NCBI RefSeq assembly: GCF_009728935.1
Contig: NZ_CP034235.1
Coordinates: 1,898,001 to 1,962,000 of the forward strand
Direction of reading: 5' to 3'
DNA: 64,000 bases
Origin: Paenibacillus psychroresistens
GTDB taxonomy: Bacteria; Bacillota; Bacilli; Paenibacillales; NBRC-103111
The notes under the pieces are model-generated. The model ran no database searches. It had not been told where the DNA came from and saw only the letters and a program-made list of their open reading frames with translations. Of the stretch, positions 16,680 through 25,346 are shown piece after piece (positions within the stretch are counted from its first letter, which is position 1; every line of letters starts with the position of its first letter). Made by a program: the position numbers and the translations under genes.

Positions 16680-17870
16680 ATGAGTAGAATACCAAGAATC
16701 GTTATTCTGGGCGCAGGATACGGCGGCATCGTCACTGCGATCCGACTGCAGAAACATTTAAATTATAATGAAGCGGATGTAACTTTGGTGAACAAGCATG
16801 ATTACCATTACATTACAACGCATCTTCATATGCCTGCAGCTGGAACAGACAACCCTGAAAATTCGCGCGTTAACATTTCCCGACTAATTGATGAATTTAA
16901 AGTGGATTTTGTGAAATCAACTGTAATGCAGATTAAACCAATTGAGAAGAAAATTATTCTAGAAGACAGCACTTTGTCTTATGACTATTTAGTCGTTGGA
17001 CTTGGTGGAGAGCCCGAAACCTTTGGTATTCCTGGTTTACAGGAGCATGCCATGAACATCCGCAGTATTAACAGTGTGCGTTTAATTCGGGAGCATATTG
17101 AATACCAATTTGCCAAGTATAAAGGTGAGCCAGATCGCTTGGATTATCTGACCTTTATTGTTGGTGGAGCAGGCTTTACTGGAATTGAGTTTGTTGGCGA
17201 GCTGGCTGACCGTATTCCTAACTTGTGCAAGAAGTACGATGTGGATCAAAAGCTAGTTAAGATCTTTAGCATCGAAGCTGCACCTAATGCAATGCCTGGA
17301 TTTGATCCTGAATTAGTTGAATATGCAACGAATGTATTAACTAACAAAGGCGTAGTATTCAAACTAGGAACAGCTATTAAAGAATGCACAGCAGCTGGAG
17401 TTGAATTGGCAACAGGTGAGTTCGTGAAAACGACTACTGTCATTTGGACAGGTGGTATTCGTGGAAATCATATGCTGGATCAAGCTGGATTTGCAACCAT
17501 GCGCGGTCGGGTAAAGGTTGATTCTTTCCTACGGACTACCGAATATGAGAATGTTTATGTGGTTGGGGATTGCTCTATTGTGATGAATCCAGAAGGCAAA
17601 CCATATCCTCCGTCAGGTCAAATTGCTACTCAGCAAGGTGAAACCTGTGCTTATAATCTAATTGCTGCCATTCGCAACACGCCGCCAAAAGAGTTTAAGT
17701 ACATCAATAAAGGCACGGTTGCTTCTTTAGGTAAGCGTGAGGCTGTTGGTATGGTGGGAACACGTAAAGTAAAAGGAAATAAAGCAGCTTTGTTGAAAAA
17801 GCTTGTAGATATGCGTTATTTATACATCATTGGCGGAATTCCATTGGTTATCAGAAAAGGTCGTTTCTAG
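16680..17870 (+). CDS. ndh: Type II NADH dehydrogenase
   Basis: A 396-residue peripheral membrane flavoprotein that oxidises NADH and reduces menaquinone without pumping protons. It has the N-terminal FAD motif ILGAGYGGIVTA, the NADH motif FIVGGAGFTGIEFVGELA, VIWTGGIRGN, and VYVVGDCSIV with PPSGQIATQQG. I chose ATG 16680: GGAAGGG lies just upstream, homology begins there, and an upstream in-frame extension would put the Rex operator inside the gene. It is followed four bases later by a small acidic protein. Redox control by Rex is likely. Confidence 0.93.
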   Translation: MSRIPRIVILGAGYGGIVTAIRLQKHLNYNEADVTLVNKHDYHYITTHLHMPAAGTDNPENSRVNISRLIDEFKVDFVKSTVMQIKPIEKKIILEDSTLSYDYLVVGLGGEPETFGIPGLQEHAMNIRSINSVRLIREHIEYQFAKYKGEPDRLDYLTFIVGGAGFTGIEFVGELADRIPNLCKKYDVDQKLVKIFSIEAAPNAMPGFDPELVEYATNVLTNKGVVFKLGTAIKECTAAGVELATGEFVKTTTVIWTGGIRGNHMLDQAGFATMRGRVKVDSFLRTTEYENVYVVGDCSIVMNPEGKPYPPSGQIATQQGETCAYNLIAAIRNTPPKEFKYINKGTVASLGKREAVGMVGTRKVKGNKAALLKKLVDMRYLYIIGGIPLVIRKGRF

Positions 17871-17874
17871 CACA

Positions 17875-18147
17875 ATGAGACATTGCAGCGTACAAGTGCG
17901 TGGACTATTGACCCGTGAGGAACTCGATCGTTACAATGCTTTGATTGAAGTCGGTCATTTCCTTGAAGCACAGAATCGGTATGATTTGGTCTATCCGGTA
18001 CAGAAGGAAATTGACTATTTGATTATGCCAGCAATCGAACGGCTCAAGGAAAAAGGACGACAGCGTGATCGCGATACTGCTGAATACTTAAGTCAACAGA
18101 GTGCGCTGCAGGACGACGACGATGATGACGAGGAAGACAAAAAGTAA
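17875..18147 (+). CDS. Conserved hypothetical acidic-tailed protein
   Basis: A 90-residue protein starting four bases after ndh. The body (LTREELDRYNALIEVGHFLE, QKEIDYLIMPAIERLKEKGR) is helical. The tail has seven Asp or Glu in a row (DDDDDDEED). The ribosome site is poor (AAAAGG 14 bases upstream), so translation probably depends on coupling to ndh. It is followed by a terminator. I do not recognise the family; linkage suggests a role with Ndh. Confidence 0.7.
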   Translation: MRHCSVQVRGLLTREELDRYNALIEVGHFLEAQNRYDLVYPVQKEIDYLIMPAIERLKEKGRQRDRDTAEYLSQQSALQDDDDDDEEDKK

Positions 18148-18158
18148 GCTTGTGGAGA

Positions 18159-18185
18159 AAACGTGCTGCTCTGGCGCGTTTTTTT
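18159..18185 (+). terminator. Rho-independent terminator of the ndh operon
   Basis: AACGTGC and GCGCGTT pair (one G-T) around a 7-base loop, followed by a run of T. Confidence 0.75.
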
Positions 18186-18308
18186 ATTTGCTGTTACATA
18201 ACAGGAAGCTTCAATCCTTATTATAGAAATTTAAACAAAAAACCGCGCTAGCAGTAAGATTCTTAAGCGAATCAAGCCACTAGAACGATATTAAAGGGTC
18301 TATTGAGA

Positions 18309-19055
18309 TTAAACTTCAAGCATAGCTTGCAGCTTAGACAGGTTAAGTATATTACCGACGTAGAAGTCTCCAAAGTCGCCATATTGTGCACTCACGCGAT
18401 CAAAACGCATTTCGTATACAAGCTTCTTGAAGGTAAGAGGATCATCAGCGAATAGTGTAACGCCCCATTCCCAGTCATCCAGGCCTACGGAGCCAGTAAT
18501 AATCTGCTTAACACGACCTGCGTAGCTTCGTCCAATCATACCGTGGCTGCGCATCATCGCGCGACGCTCGTCCATACTGAGCATATACCAATTGTCCGCA
18601 CCATCACGACGTTTGTTCATCGGATAGAAACAAATGTGGTTATTTTTAGGAAGAGTTGGTTTTAGGCGAGCAACAATATCAGGATCGTCCATAGGGTCAA
18701 CACCGGGCTTAGTCATATAATTACTCAATTCCACTACAGAAACATATGAATATGCAGGAATAGTGTGTTGAGCAAATGTGGTTTTGTTGAATGCTGTTTC
18801 CAGCTCATTAAGCTGCTCTAGCGACTCTCTTAAATGCATAAAAGCAAGATCTGCTTTTTGTCCGACAATGCTATATACAGCTGAACTGCCTTGTTTATTG
18901 ATTTCGACTACATGCCATTGCTCCAAGAAAAGCAGCAGCTCCTGCAAGGCCTTGCCTCGTTCCTCTACGGAAACATATTTCCATGAAGCCCAATTAATGG
19001 TGCGAAAATCATGTAAAGCATACCAGCCTTCTAGTGTTTGAACCGTATCGCTCAT
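18309..19055 (-). CDS. hemQ: Coproheme decarboxylase HemQ
   Basis: A 248-residue member of the chlorite-dismutase superfamily. In Gram-positives it converts coproheme III to protoheme by two oxidative decarboxylations using peroxide. The signature YPMNKRR (catalytic Tyr near residue 144), [14 protein letters not shown] and the proximal-histidine block RSHGMIGR are all present, as is [10 protein letters not shown] near the C-terminus. ATG 19055 follows AGGAGTGAG. It is a single gene; heme supply relates it to ctaA elsewhere in this window. Confidence 0.95.
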   Translation of the reverse strand: MSDTVQTLEGWYALHDFRTINWASWKYVSVEERGKALQELLLFLEQWHVVEINKQGSSAVYSIVGQKADLAFMHLRESLEQLNELETAFNKTTFAQHTIPAYSYVSVVELSNYMTKPGVDPMDDPDIVARLKPTLPKNNHICFYPMNKRRDGADNWYMLSMDERRAMMRSHGMIGRSYAGRVKQIITGSVGLDDWEWGVTLFADDPLTFKKLVYEMRFDRVSAQYGDFGDFYVGNILNLSKLQAMLEV

Positions 19056-19182
19056 TTACTCTCACTCCTATTCAATTTCTCTTCATTCATTGTAGCCAAT
19101 AATATGCCAAAGGGCAAACCAGTGACTTACCTTTACAGTGGAATTGCGATGGGCTAAAATAAGAAGATAAGGAGATGACATC

Positions 19183-19476
19183 GTGATTATTAGTTTTTTA
19201 CAATTTTTTGTAGCGACGCTTTTAGCGTTTTGTATTTTTCTAGGGTTGGGCTTCATTATCAATATGCTCTTAAAAACAACGTGGCTTCCGGTTTATGCCT
19301 ATTTCATCGTGGTTATTATTATCGTTTATTCGTTTTGGGAGGAAGACTCGTTTATTAGTTATTTAAAAGGAACATCCTTTTCAGATGTGATATTATTCAT
19401 CGGCGGCTTGGCAGGCGCAATCTTAAGCGGTTATTTAATTAAAATGTTACGCGACAAAGGATATAAAATGTATTAA
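19183..19476 (+). CDS. yuiB: YuiB-like putative membrane protein
   Basis: A 97-residue protein with three hydrophobic segments (about 5-28, 36-50 and 66-86). The block GLGFIINMLLKTTWLPVYAY fits the YuiB family. It starts at GTG 19183 after AAGGAG and precedes dnaB by 23 bases. The function of the family is unknown. yuiB lies near yumC in Bacillus, so proximity to the reductase here is a conserved neighbourhood. Confidence 0.75.
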   Translation: MIISFLQFFVATLLAFCIFLGLGFIINMLLKTTWLPVYAYFIVVIIIVYSFWEEDSFISYLKGTSFSDVILFIGGLAGAILSGYLIKMLRDKGYKMY

Positions 19477-19499
19477 TCCCCAAGGGTGGAGTCGTTACT

Positions 19500-21002
19500 A
19501 TGCGCATTACGAATTTGCACCATTTTACCGAGAATCACCGTTTCTGTGTTTTTCGTGACTTTGCCCTCAGTGGCTTGAATTACCGCATGCTGACTAATAT
19601 TTATCAGCCGATGATCGGTGCTTTTGCTGTGGGCTTATTCACGACACTCTATCAACAGCTGCCTAGTGAAATGACAGGGTTTTCGGCGCTAGAGCAGCAA
19701 CGCAAATTGTTTTTCTCCTTGGAGCTGGAGCATGGTGAGCGGGGGCGCAAGTTCCTTATCGAGCAATCATCCAAGCTAGAAGCGGTTGGTTTGTTGCAGA
19801 CTACTAGACGTTATATAGAAGCAAATGATGATTATATATATGAATATCAATTAACGGAGCCGTTAGGTCCGCAAGAGTTTTTCAAAAATCAGCATTTAAC
19901 CTTGTTGCTGCGTGACAAAGTTGGCAAGCATATGGTATTGAATTTACGCGAAGAACTTATAGCGGAAGAGCCAAATGAATTGCGCCAGACAAATAGTGAA
20001 AATTTATCCGTACCGTTCTATGAATTGTTCAAGCTGAATACTCAAGTAATCGATTATGAGCTGGAGCAAGCATTGTACCAAACGGCAACTTCTCGACAAA
20101 CGGATGTTAAATTAGATGTAACAACTAAGGGCTTCACTTACGAAGATATTATTATGCGCTTTCCTCGTCAATCACGTAATCGTGAGTTTGTAGAAAATTT
20201 GCGTTATCGTCCAGATCAACTGGCGGGCGTTAATATTGTCGCTAAGAAATACCAGCTTAACCTTCAGGATATTTGCAGATTGTTGGATGAGGATTCGGTT
20301 TTTGACGATGAGAGTAATTTGCAAATTGATTTATTGCAATACAAAGCCAATTCAATTTTCCGTCAGTTGAAGCAGCATGATGAAAAGGTAGAGCGTCATT
20401 TGCATAAAATTGAAGATGCTAATCGAGCTGAAAATGGCGAGATGCAAATGGAAAAATCAGTTGAGATGGCATTCTATTTGGATGCTCCACAGATTTTTCA
20501 AGGACAATGTGATGTTCACCAATATAATATGATATTGCGAAACGAACCCTATACTTTGGTGTTGAAACGCTTTTTCCCTCAAGGTTCGGTACCTGATGGT
20601 GTTATTAAGATTTTCGAAGTTATTGATTTAAATTATAAGCTTTCTGAAGAAGTTATTAATGTTCTAATTCATTACGTTCATGTTGATCGACGCTCTTGGA
20701 CTAAAGCTTCGATTGAAGCCGTTGCGTCAGATCTGTTAGGAAAAGGAATCCATACATATGAGCTAGCAGTAGAATATGTCAGAGATAAAGCCAAGTATCG
20801 CGAGCAAGCTGCGAAAAAAGCCGCAGAGCCTAGCAATAATGAGCGAAATTCTTATAACAAATCTCGTACCAACTATAACTCTACTAAACAGAAGCCGAAG
20901 ATTTCGATTATTGCTGATGTGCCTAAATCGGCACCACTAACGGATGAGAAGCGTGAAGAAATGCGACGTAAAGCTCGAATGTTGGATGGGAAGATGGATT
21001 AA
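19500..21002 (+). CDS. dnaB: Replication initiation and membrane attachment protein DnaB
   Basis: A 500-residue co-loader of the replicative helicase in low-GC Gram-positives; not the DnaB helicase of E. coli. The opening (FRDFALSGLNYRMLTNIYQP MIGAFAVGL region) and the central and C-terminal DnaB/DnaD-type helical blocks (INVLIHYVHVDRRSWTKASI) match the family. A polar Asn/Ser-rich linker at about 440-475 precedes a basic C-terminus (EKREEMRRKARMLDG). It is immediately followed by dnaI. Together they load DnaC helicase at oriC and restart sites. Confidence 0.93.
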   Translation: MRITNLHHFTENHRFCVFRDFALSGLNYRMLTNIYQPMIGAFAVGLFTTLYQQLPSEMTGFSALEQQRKLFFSLELEHGERGRKFLIEQSSKLEAVGLLQTTRRYIEANDDYIYEYQLTEPLGPQEFFKNQHLTLLLRDKVGKHMVLNLREELIAEEPNELRQTNSENLSVPFYELFKLNTQVIDYELEQALYQTATSRQTDVKLDVTTKGFTYEDIIMRFPRQSRNREFVENLRYRPDQLAGVNIVAKKYQLNLQDICRLLDEDSVFDDESNLQIDLLQYKANSIFRQLKQHDEKVERHLHKIEDANRAENGEMQMEKSVEMAFYLDAPQIFQGQCDVHQYNMILRNEPYTLVLKRFFPQGSVPDGVIKIFEVIDLNYKLSEEVINVLIHYVHVDRRSWTKASIEAVASDLLGKGIHTYELAVEYVRDKAKYREQAAKKAAEPSNNERNSYNKSRTNYNSTKQKPKISIIADVPKSAPLTDEKREEMRRKARMLDGKMD

Positions 21003-21037
21003 GCTAGCTTTCTATTGAAGTTTTAAGGAGGTTTGAA

Positions 21038-22000
21038 ATGGAATCGTTATCGGATCTATTTAAAAAAGTGCCGATTTCAGCTGCGCATCGCGAGCAAGCA
21101 TTGGCTAAAAGTCAGCAAATCGTTTCCGACCCTTTGATTCTAAAATGGCGTAAACAATATCCATTTGTTCAAGATCAGGATTTTAAGCTTAATATGAATC
21201 GATTCTATCAATTTGTCGTAGAATCCAACAATTGCAAGAATTGTCCTGGTTTAGAGCTATGCCCAAATGATTATAAGGGGCACTACTCTGATTTGACTGC
21301 AGAGAATTTTGAAGGATCAACAGAAATTAATGATCAGAAGGTATCCTGTAAATTATATATAGCCAAGCAAACACAAGAGGCTATTCGCAGCCGCATTCAT
21401 AGTTTTTATGTAGATGATCGTGCCTTGTCTGAAGGTTACTCCATGGAAGAAATTTTTAACAAGGATGAAGAACGTGAAGAAGCCGTAGGTCAGGTATTGG
21501 AATATATCTTACTAACAAAGAAAAGTGGCTTGCCTAAAAATGGACTTTATGTAGTTGGTAGCTTTGGTACTGGTAAAACTTTTTTAATGTGCTATATGCT
21601 TCATGAGTTAGCGAAAACAGGCTTAACTGGCGCAATTATCTATATGCCTGACTTTTCAGAGGATCTGAAGGCAATGTTCGCTGAACCGCAAAAGCTAAAA
21701 GAAACCATTGATTTGTTGAAAGAAACGGATTTGCTGATATTTGATGATATTGGAGCGGAGAATATGAATCCTTGGCTGCGTGATCATGTCATGGGTACGA
21801 TTCTTAACTACAGAATGAATCGCAAGCCGACGTTTTTCACTTCGAATTATGAGTTGAACGCTTTGGAGAAGCATTTCAGCTTTACGAGCAAGGATGGCGA
21901 GGAAGAGTTTAAAGGCCAGCGAATCATGGATCGAATTCGCCCCTTCGTCGAAGTGGTACATGTGAAAGGCTTCAATAAAAGAGGCAGTAGAAAGGACTAG
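21038..22000 (+). CDS. dnaI: Primosomal protein DnaI, helicase loader
   Basis: A 320-residue AAA+ ATPase that loads the replicative helicase. The N-terminal zinc-binding helicase-contact domain has C66, C69, C75 and C104. Walker A is GSFGTGKT (174-181) and Walker B LLIFDDI (232-238). The C-terminal TSNYELNALEKHF and RIMDRIRPF fit sensor and arginine-finger regions. It starts 36 bases after dnaB with AAGGAGG upstream, so the two form an operon, which ends at the hairpin overlapping the dnaI stop. Confidence 0.95.
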   Translation: MESLSDLFKKVPISAAHREQALAKSQQIVSDPLILKWRKQYPFVQDQDFKLNMNRFYQFVVESNNCKNCPGLELCPNDYKGHYSDLTAENFEGSTEINDQKVSCKLYIAKQTQEAIRSRIHSFYVDDRALSEGYSMEEIFNKDEEREEAVGQVLEYILLTKKSGLPKNGLYVVGSFGTGKTFLMCYMLHELAKTGLTGAIIYMPDFSEDLKAMFAEPQKLKETIDLLKETDLLIFDDIGAENMNPWLRDHVMGTILNYRMNRKPTFFTSNYELNALEKHFSFTSKDGEEEFKGQRIMDRIRPFVEVVHVKGFNKRGSRKD

Positions 22001-22025
22001 TGCGATATGCACTAGTTCTTTTTTT
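21995..22025 (+). terminator. Rho-independent terminator of dnaB-dnaI
   Basis: ACTAGTGC (21996-22003) and GCACTAGT (22009-22016) form a stem overlapping the dnaI stop, followed by TTCTTTTTTT. Confidence 0.88.
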
Positions 22026-22094
22026 AAGCAAAGATCTTATCTGGAAAGTTGAAAATTTAGTTTCCTCCCAGCGATTATTAGTGAAAAGCATTAC

Positions 22095-22158
22095 GCTGAA
22101 AAACAGCGTATGGTGTTCGTATTTGTTAAAGTAACTGTCTGTTAGACTGTTTTTCAGC
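22095..22158. repeat. 12-bp perfect inverted repeat in an intergenic region
   Basis: GCTGAAAAACAG (22095-22106) and CTGTTTTTCAGC (22147-22158) are exact complements 40 bases apart. A further imperfect repeat pairs GTGGCGG near 22168 with CCGCCCAC near 22216. A structured RNA is possible. Nothing else was seen between dnaI and 22223. Confidence 0.6.
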
Positions 22159-22223
22159 TTATCAGTGGCGGTTTGTGCTCCAAGTTGGTTTTAAATCAAG
22201 CCACACAGCCGCCCACAAAACCA

Positions 22224-22252
22224 AAAAAAACCGACAAAGGTTTTGGCGGTTT
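22224..22252 (-). terminator. Rho-independent terminator for the 47-residue membrane protein gene
   Basis: On the minus strand AAACCG-C-CAAA and TTTG-T-CGGTTT form a stem with one mismatch, followed by a T run. Confidence 0.75.
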
Positions 22253-22285
22253 CTCTTATGGGGTATTGTGAACAATCACGGATAT

Positions 22286-22429
22286 TTATTGCAGTAAAGT
22301 AATGGCTGTTGCAACGATACCCATGAGGAATAAAAATCCGAACATACCGGCAAAGCCAAGCGCCGTGTCCAAAAAGTCATTACTTGGTTCTTCCATCAGA
22401 TGCTCTTCCGGGTGGTTAAGTTCGCTCAT
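22286..22429 (-). CDS. Small single-span membrane protein (YqzM-like)
   Basis: A 47-residue protein starting at ATG 22429 with AAGGAGGATCACC immediately upstream, an excellent ribosome site. An acidic N-terminus (MSELNHPEEHLMEEPSNDF) is followed by one membrane helix (GFAGMFGFLFLMGIVATAI). A terminator follows on the same strand, so it is a complete transcription unit. The shape resembles YqzM-type small proteins; that name is tentative. The function is unknown. Confidence 0.72.
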   Translation of the reverse strand: MSELNHPEEHLMEEPSNDFLDTALGFAGMFGFLFLMGIVATAITLLQ

Positions 22430-22626
22430 GGTGATCCTCCTTAAAATTTCATAAAAACTTACATCGTAAGCTTATCTAAGTATTAAATCTTATACCTGTA
22501 GTATAACCAACTTAAATTCGTTCGTAAAGTATTCTGCACCAAGCTCAGTCGATTATCCAAAATAAAATTGGGTTTTGCAACAAAATGTTCATTATTTACT
22601 TGTTATGAAAACAGCTAGGACTGTGG

Positions 22627-22632
22627 TATACT
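22627..22632 (+). promoter_or_regulatory. Probable -10 box of trxA
   Basis: TATACT preceded by TGTGG, 30 bases before the trxA start, fits a SigA -10 element. A matching -35 box is unclear (TTATGA about 18 bases upstream). Confidence 0.45.
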
Positions 22633-22662
22633 AAGCTTTAAACGAAATAAGGAGGATTCCCA

Positions 22663-22977
22663 ATGGCTATTGTAAATGTGTCAGATACATCGTTCAAAAC
22701 AGAAGTTGAGGCGACAGGTACGGTGCTGGTTGATTTTTGGGCGCCTTGGTGTGGTCCTTGTAAAATGATTGCTCCAATTCTTGAAGAGCTTGATAAAGAA
22801 TCGACTAACCTCAAAATTGCGAAAGTAAACGTAGATGACAATCCAGAATCTGCTGCACGTTTTGGCGTTATGAGCATTCCAACTTTGATCGTATTTAAAG
22901 ACGGTCAACCAGTTGATAAAATTGTCGGCTTTCAATCCAAAGAAGCGTTGAAAAACGTGGTATCGCGTCATCAGTAA
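22663..22977 (+). CDS. trxA: Thioredoxin
   Basis: A 104-residue cytosolic disulfide reductase. The redox site FWAPWCGPCK has C30 and C33, and the cis-proline loop MSIPTLIVF is present. The protein has the normal family length. It starts at ATG 22663 after AAGGAGG. It is followed by its own terminator and then uvrC, the same order as in Bacillus. It supplies electrons to ribonucleotide reductase and other reductases. Confidence 0.97.
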   Translation: MAIVNVSDTSFKTEVEATGTVLVDFWAPWCGPCKMIAPILEELDKESTNLKIAKVNVDDNPESAARFGVMSIPTLIVFKDGQPVDKIVGFQSKEALKNVVSRHQ

Positions 22978-23000
22978 TTTTACCATTCATTAACTGCCCA

Positions 23001-23049
23001 GCAAGAAGTCGCTTTTTCCGCCTAGCAGAAAAGGGGCTTTTTGCTTTTT
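23001..23049 (+). terminator. Terminator between trxA and uvrC
   Basis: GCAAGAAGTCGCTTTTTC and GAAAAGGGGCTTTTTGC form an imperfect stem followed by TTTTT. Confidence 0.65.
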
Positions 23050-23090
23050 ATACTTACTAATAGAACTACAGGTAACAGGAGAGAATAGGG

Positions 23091-25049
23091 ATGAGTGAGA
23101 ACTATCGCGAGGCGATTAAACAAAAGCTAGCGCTGCTGCCCGATCAGCCGGGCTGTTACATTATGAAGAACTCTGAAGGTACGATCATTTATGTAGGCAA
23201 AGCGAAGGTATTGAAAAACCGCGTGCGCTCTTATTTTACGGGCGGCCATAACATTAAGACCCAGCTGCTTGTTAGTGAAATTGCCGATTTTGAATATATC
23301 ATGACAGGCAATAATGTGGAAGCGCTTATTCTCGAGTGCAATCTAATCAAGAAGCATCTTCCGCGATACAACGTGCTGCTTAAGGATGATAAAACCTTTC
23401 CTTATATTAAAATAACTCATGAGGAGCACCCGCGACTCGAGATTACCCGTAAGGTTTATAAAGATAAGGGCAAGTATTTTGGTCCTTATCCGAATGGTTA
23501 TGCGGCTCAAGAAACGAAGAAGCTGCTGGACCGCTTGTACCCATTGCGCAAATGTCGCACTTTACCTGAGAAGGTTTGTTTGTACTATCATCTTGGACAA
23601 TGCGTTGCGCCTTGTGAGTTCGAAGTCGAGCAAAGTCAATATGATAAAATGATTCAAGAGATTACAAGGTTTCTTGGAGGCGGACACGAGCAAATTAGGG
23701 CTGAGTTAGAGAAGAAAATGTTGGAGTCATCCGAGGAAATGAATTTTGAACGTGCTAAGGAATTGCGGGATCAGATGTTATCGATTGATGCAGTCATGCA
23801 AAAACAAAAAGTTAATTCTGCGGATATTATGGATCGTGATGTTTTTGGCTATGCTGTAGATAAAGGCTGGATGTGTGTACATATTCTCTATATGCGTCAA
23901 GGCAAAATGATCGCACGCCATGCTTCCGTTTTCCCTTATTATGGTGAAGACTATGAGGATTTCATCTCCTATGTTACTCAATATTATAGTGAGAACCCAG
24001 CTCTGCCTAAAGAGATATTCCTGCCCGAACAGCAAGATAAGAAGAACAATGGCAAAATACAAATTGCTAATGTTGGACCTGTTGTTAATACAGAACCTGC
24101 TGTTAATACAGAATCTGCAAAAGTTGAAGTCCCAAATTTAGAGCTGCTAGAGATCGAACTCACCGAAACAGATGAGATCAAAACAGAGCTGAATCTAGCA
24201 CTGGAGTCATGGCTTAAAGTGAGGGTATTCGAGCCAAAGCGAGGGACGAAGAAGCAGCTAGTCGATATGGCTATTCAAAATGCGGTTGGTGCTTTGAACG
24301 AGAAGTTCAATTTAATAGACCGAGATGAGAAGAGAACTACGAAAGCTGTAGAGAATTTAGGGACTTGGTTAGGCACACCAACAATTCGGCGGATTGAGGC
24401 TTTTGATAATTCGAATATTATGGGTAGTGATCCTGTATCCGCAATGGTTGTTTTCATAGACGGAAAGCCAGCACGTAAGGAATACCGCAAGTACAAGGTG
24501 AAAACAGTCATTGGCCCAGATGATTATGGGACAATGCGCGAGGTCATTCGTCGTCGATATGAACGCATGCTGAAGGAAAACCTTCCCCCGCCTGATCTGA
24601 TTGTAATTGATGGAGGGAAAGGTCAGATATCTGCAGCACAGGATGTGCTTGAGAATGAGCTAGGTTTATATATTCCTGTATGTGGATTAGTAAAGGACGC
24701 CAAGCATAAAACCGCGCAATTAATGAGTGGTGACCCGCCTGAGGTAGTTCCTTTGCCGAGAGACAGCCAAGAATTCTATTTGTTGCAGCGGATTCAAGAT
24801 GAAGTGCATCGCTTTGCCATTACCTTTCACCGAGAAACACGAGCTAAATCGATGGTGGCCTCTAAGCTGGATGAGATTCCTGGAATCGGGGAGAAGCGTC
24901 GAAAGCAGCTATTGAAGCATTTTGGTTCATTGAAAAAAATTAAAATAGCCTCTATTGAGGATTTTCAGGCTATGGGGATTGGCAGCAAGCTGGCTCAAAC
25001 CATATTAACTGCTTTGCAGGATCAAGAGACGCCAAATGATCTGGACTGA
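23091..25049 (+). CDS. uvrC: Excinuclease ABC subunit C, with an internal insertion
   Basis: A 652-residue nuclease that makes both cuts in nucleotide excision repair. In order: the GIY-YIG domain ([18 protein letters not shown]), the cysteine-bearing region ([13 protein letters not shown]), the UvrB-binding UVR motif ([13 protein letters not shown]), the RNase-H-like domain ([30 protein letters not shown]) and C-terminal helix-hairpin-helix repeats ([18 protein letters not shown]). About 45 residues between LFLPEQQ-like 315 and 360 are extra compared with usual ~600-residue UvrC. They contain an imperfect repeat, [12 protein letters not shown]. The catalytic parts look intact. ATG 23091 was taken as start. 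Confidence 0.95.
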   Translation: MSENYREAIKQKLALLPDQPGCYIMKNSEGTIIYVGKAKVLKNRVRSYFTGGHNIKTQLLVSEIADFEYIMTGNNVEALILECNLIKKHLPRYNVLLKDDKTFPYIKITHEEHPRLEITRKVYKDKGKYFGPYPNGYAAQETKKLLDRLYPLRKCRTLPEKVCLYYHLGQCVAPCEFEVEQSQYDKMIQEITRFLGGGHEQIRAELEKKMLESSEEMNFERAKELRDQMLSIDAVMQKQKVNSADIMDRDVFGYAVDKGWMCVHILYMRQGKMIARHASVFPYYGEDYEDFISYVTQYYSENPALPKEIFLPEQQDKKNNGKIQIANVGPVVNTEPAVNTESAKVEVPNLELLEIELTETDEIKTELNLALESWLKVRVFEPKRGTKKQLVDMAIQNAVGALNEKFNLIDRDEKRTTKAVENLGTWLGTPTIRRIEAFDNSNIMGSDPVSAMVVFIDGKPARKEYRKYKVKTVIGPDDYGTMREVIRRRYERMLKENLPPPDLIVIDGGKGQISAAQDVLENELGLYIPVCGLVKDAKHKTAQLMSGDPPEVVPLPRDSQEFYLLQRIQDEVHRFAITFHRETRAKSMVASKLDEIPGIGEKRRKQLLKHFGSLKKIKIASIEDFQAMGIGSKLAQTILTALQDQETPNDLD

Positions 25050-25053
25050 AACG

Positions 25054-25098
25054 AAAAAGCTATCCAGAGCAGTCAATCGACTTTTCGGATAGCTTTTT
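25054..25098. terminator. Bidirectional terminator after uvrC
   Basis: AAAAAGCTATCC (25054-25065) and GGATAGCTTTTT (25087-25098) are a perfect 12-bp inverted repeat. It serves uvrC and the convergent small gene. Confidence 0.85.
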
Positions 25099-25103
25099 AA
25101 GTC

Positions 25104-25208
25104 TTACAAACAGAAGGTACGAGTGATAATGACAAGCAGAATGAATAAAACAAGGATGACTCCAGTTGAAGTAAAAGGGCTAACTACAGGATCTACACAT
25201 GCCGACAT
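25104..25208 (-). CDS. YjcZ-like small sporulation membrane protein
   Basis: A 34-residue protein starting at ATG 25208, six bases after AAAGGGGTG. A short polar head is followed by one hydrophobic helix (GVILVLFILLVIITRTF), which closely resembles the C-terminal segment of YjcZ-type sporulation proteins. A terminator lies directly downstream. It is too short for ordinary gene finders. The family link rests on the hydrophobic segment only. Confidence 0.6.
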   Translation of the reverse strand: MSACVDPVVSPFTSTGVILVLFILLVIITRTFCL

Positions 25209-25346
25209 GAGGGACACCCCTTTCTGGACCAATGGGTCAGTTGCTGCACTCTGTATATTATGTTAATGAAACGCGACCGATTGTGTATATACCCAGTTCA
25301 ATAAAAAACTTGAAGGATTCTTATAAGATTTATACTAAATACCTAC

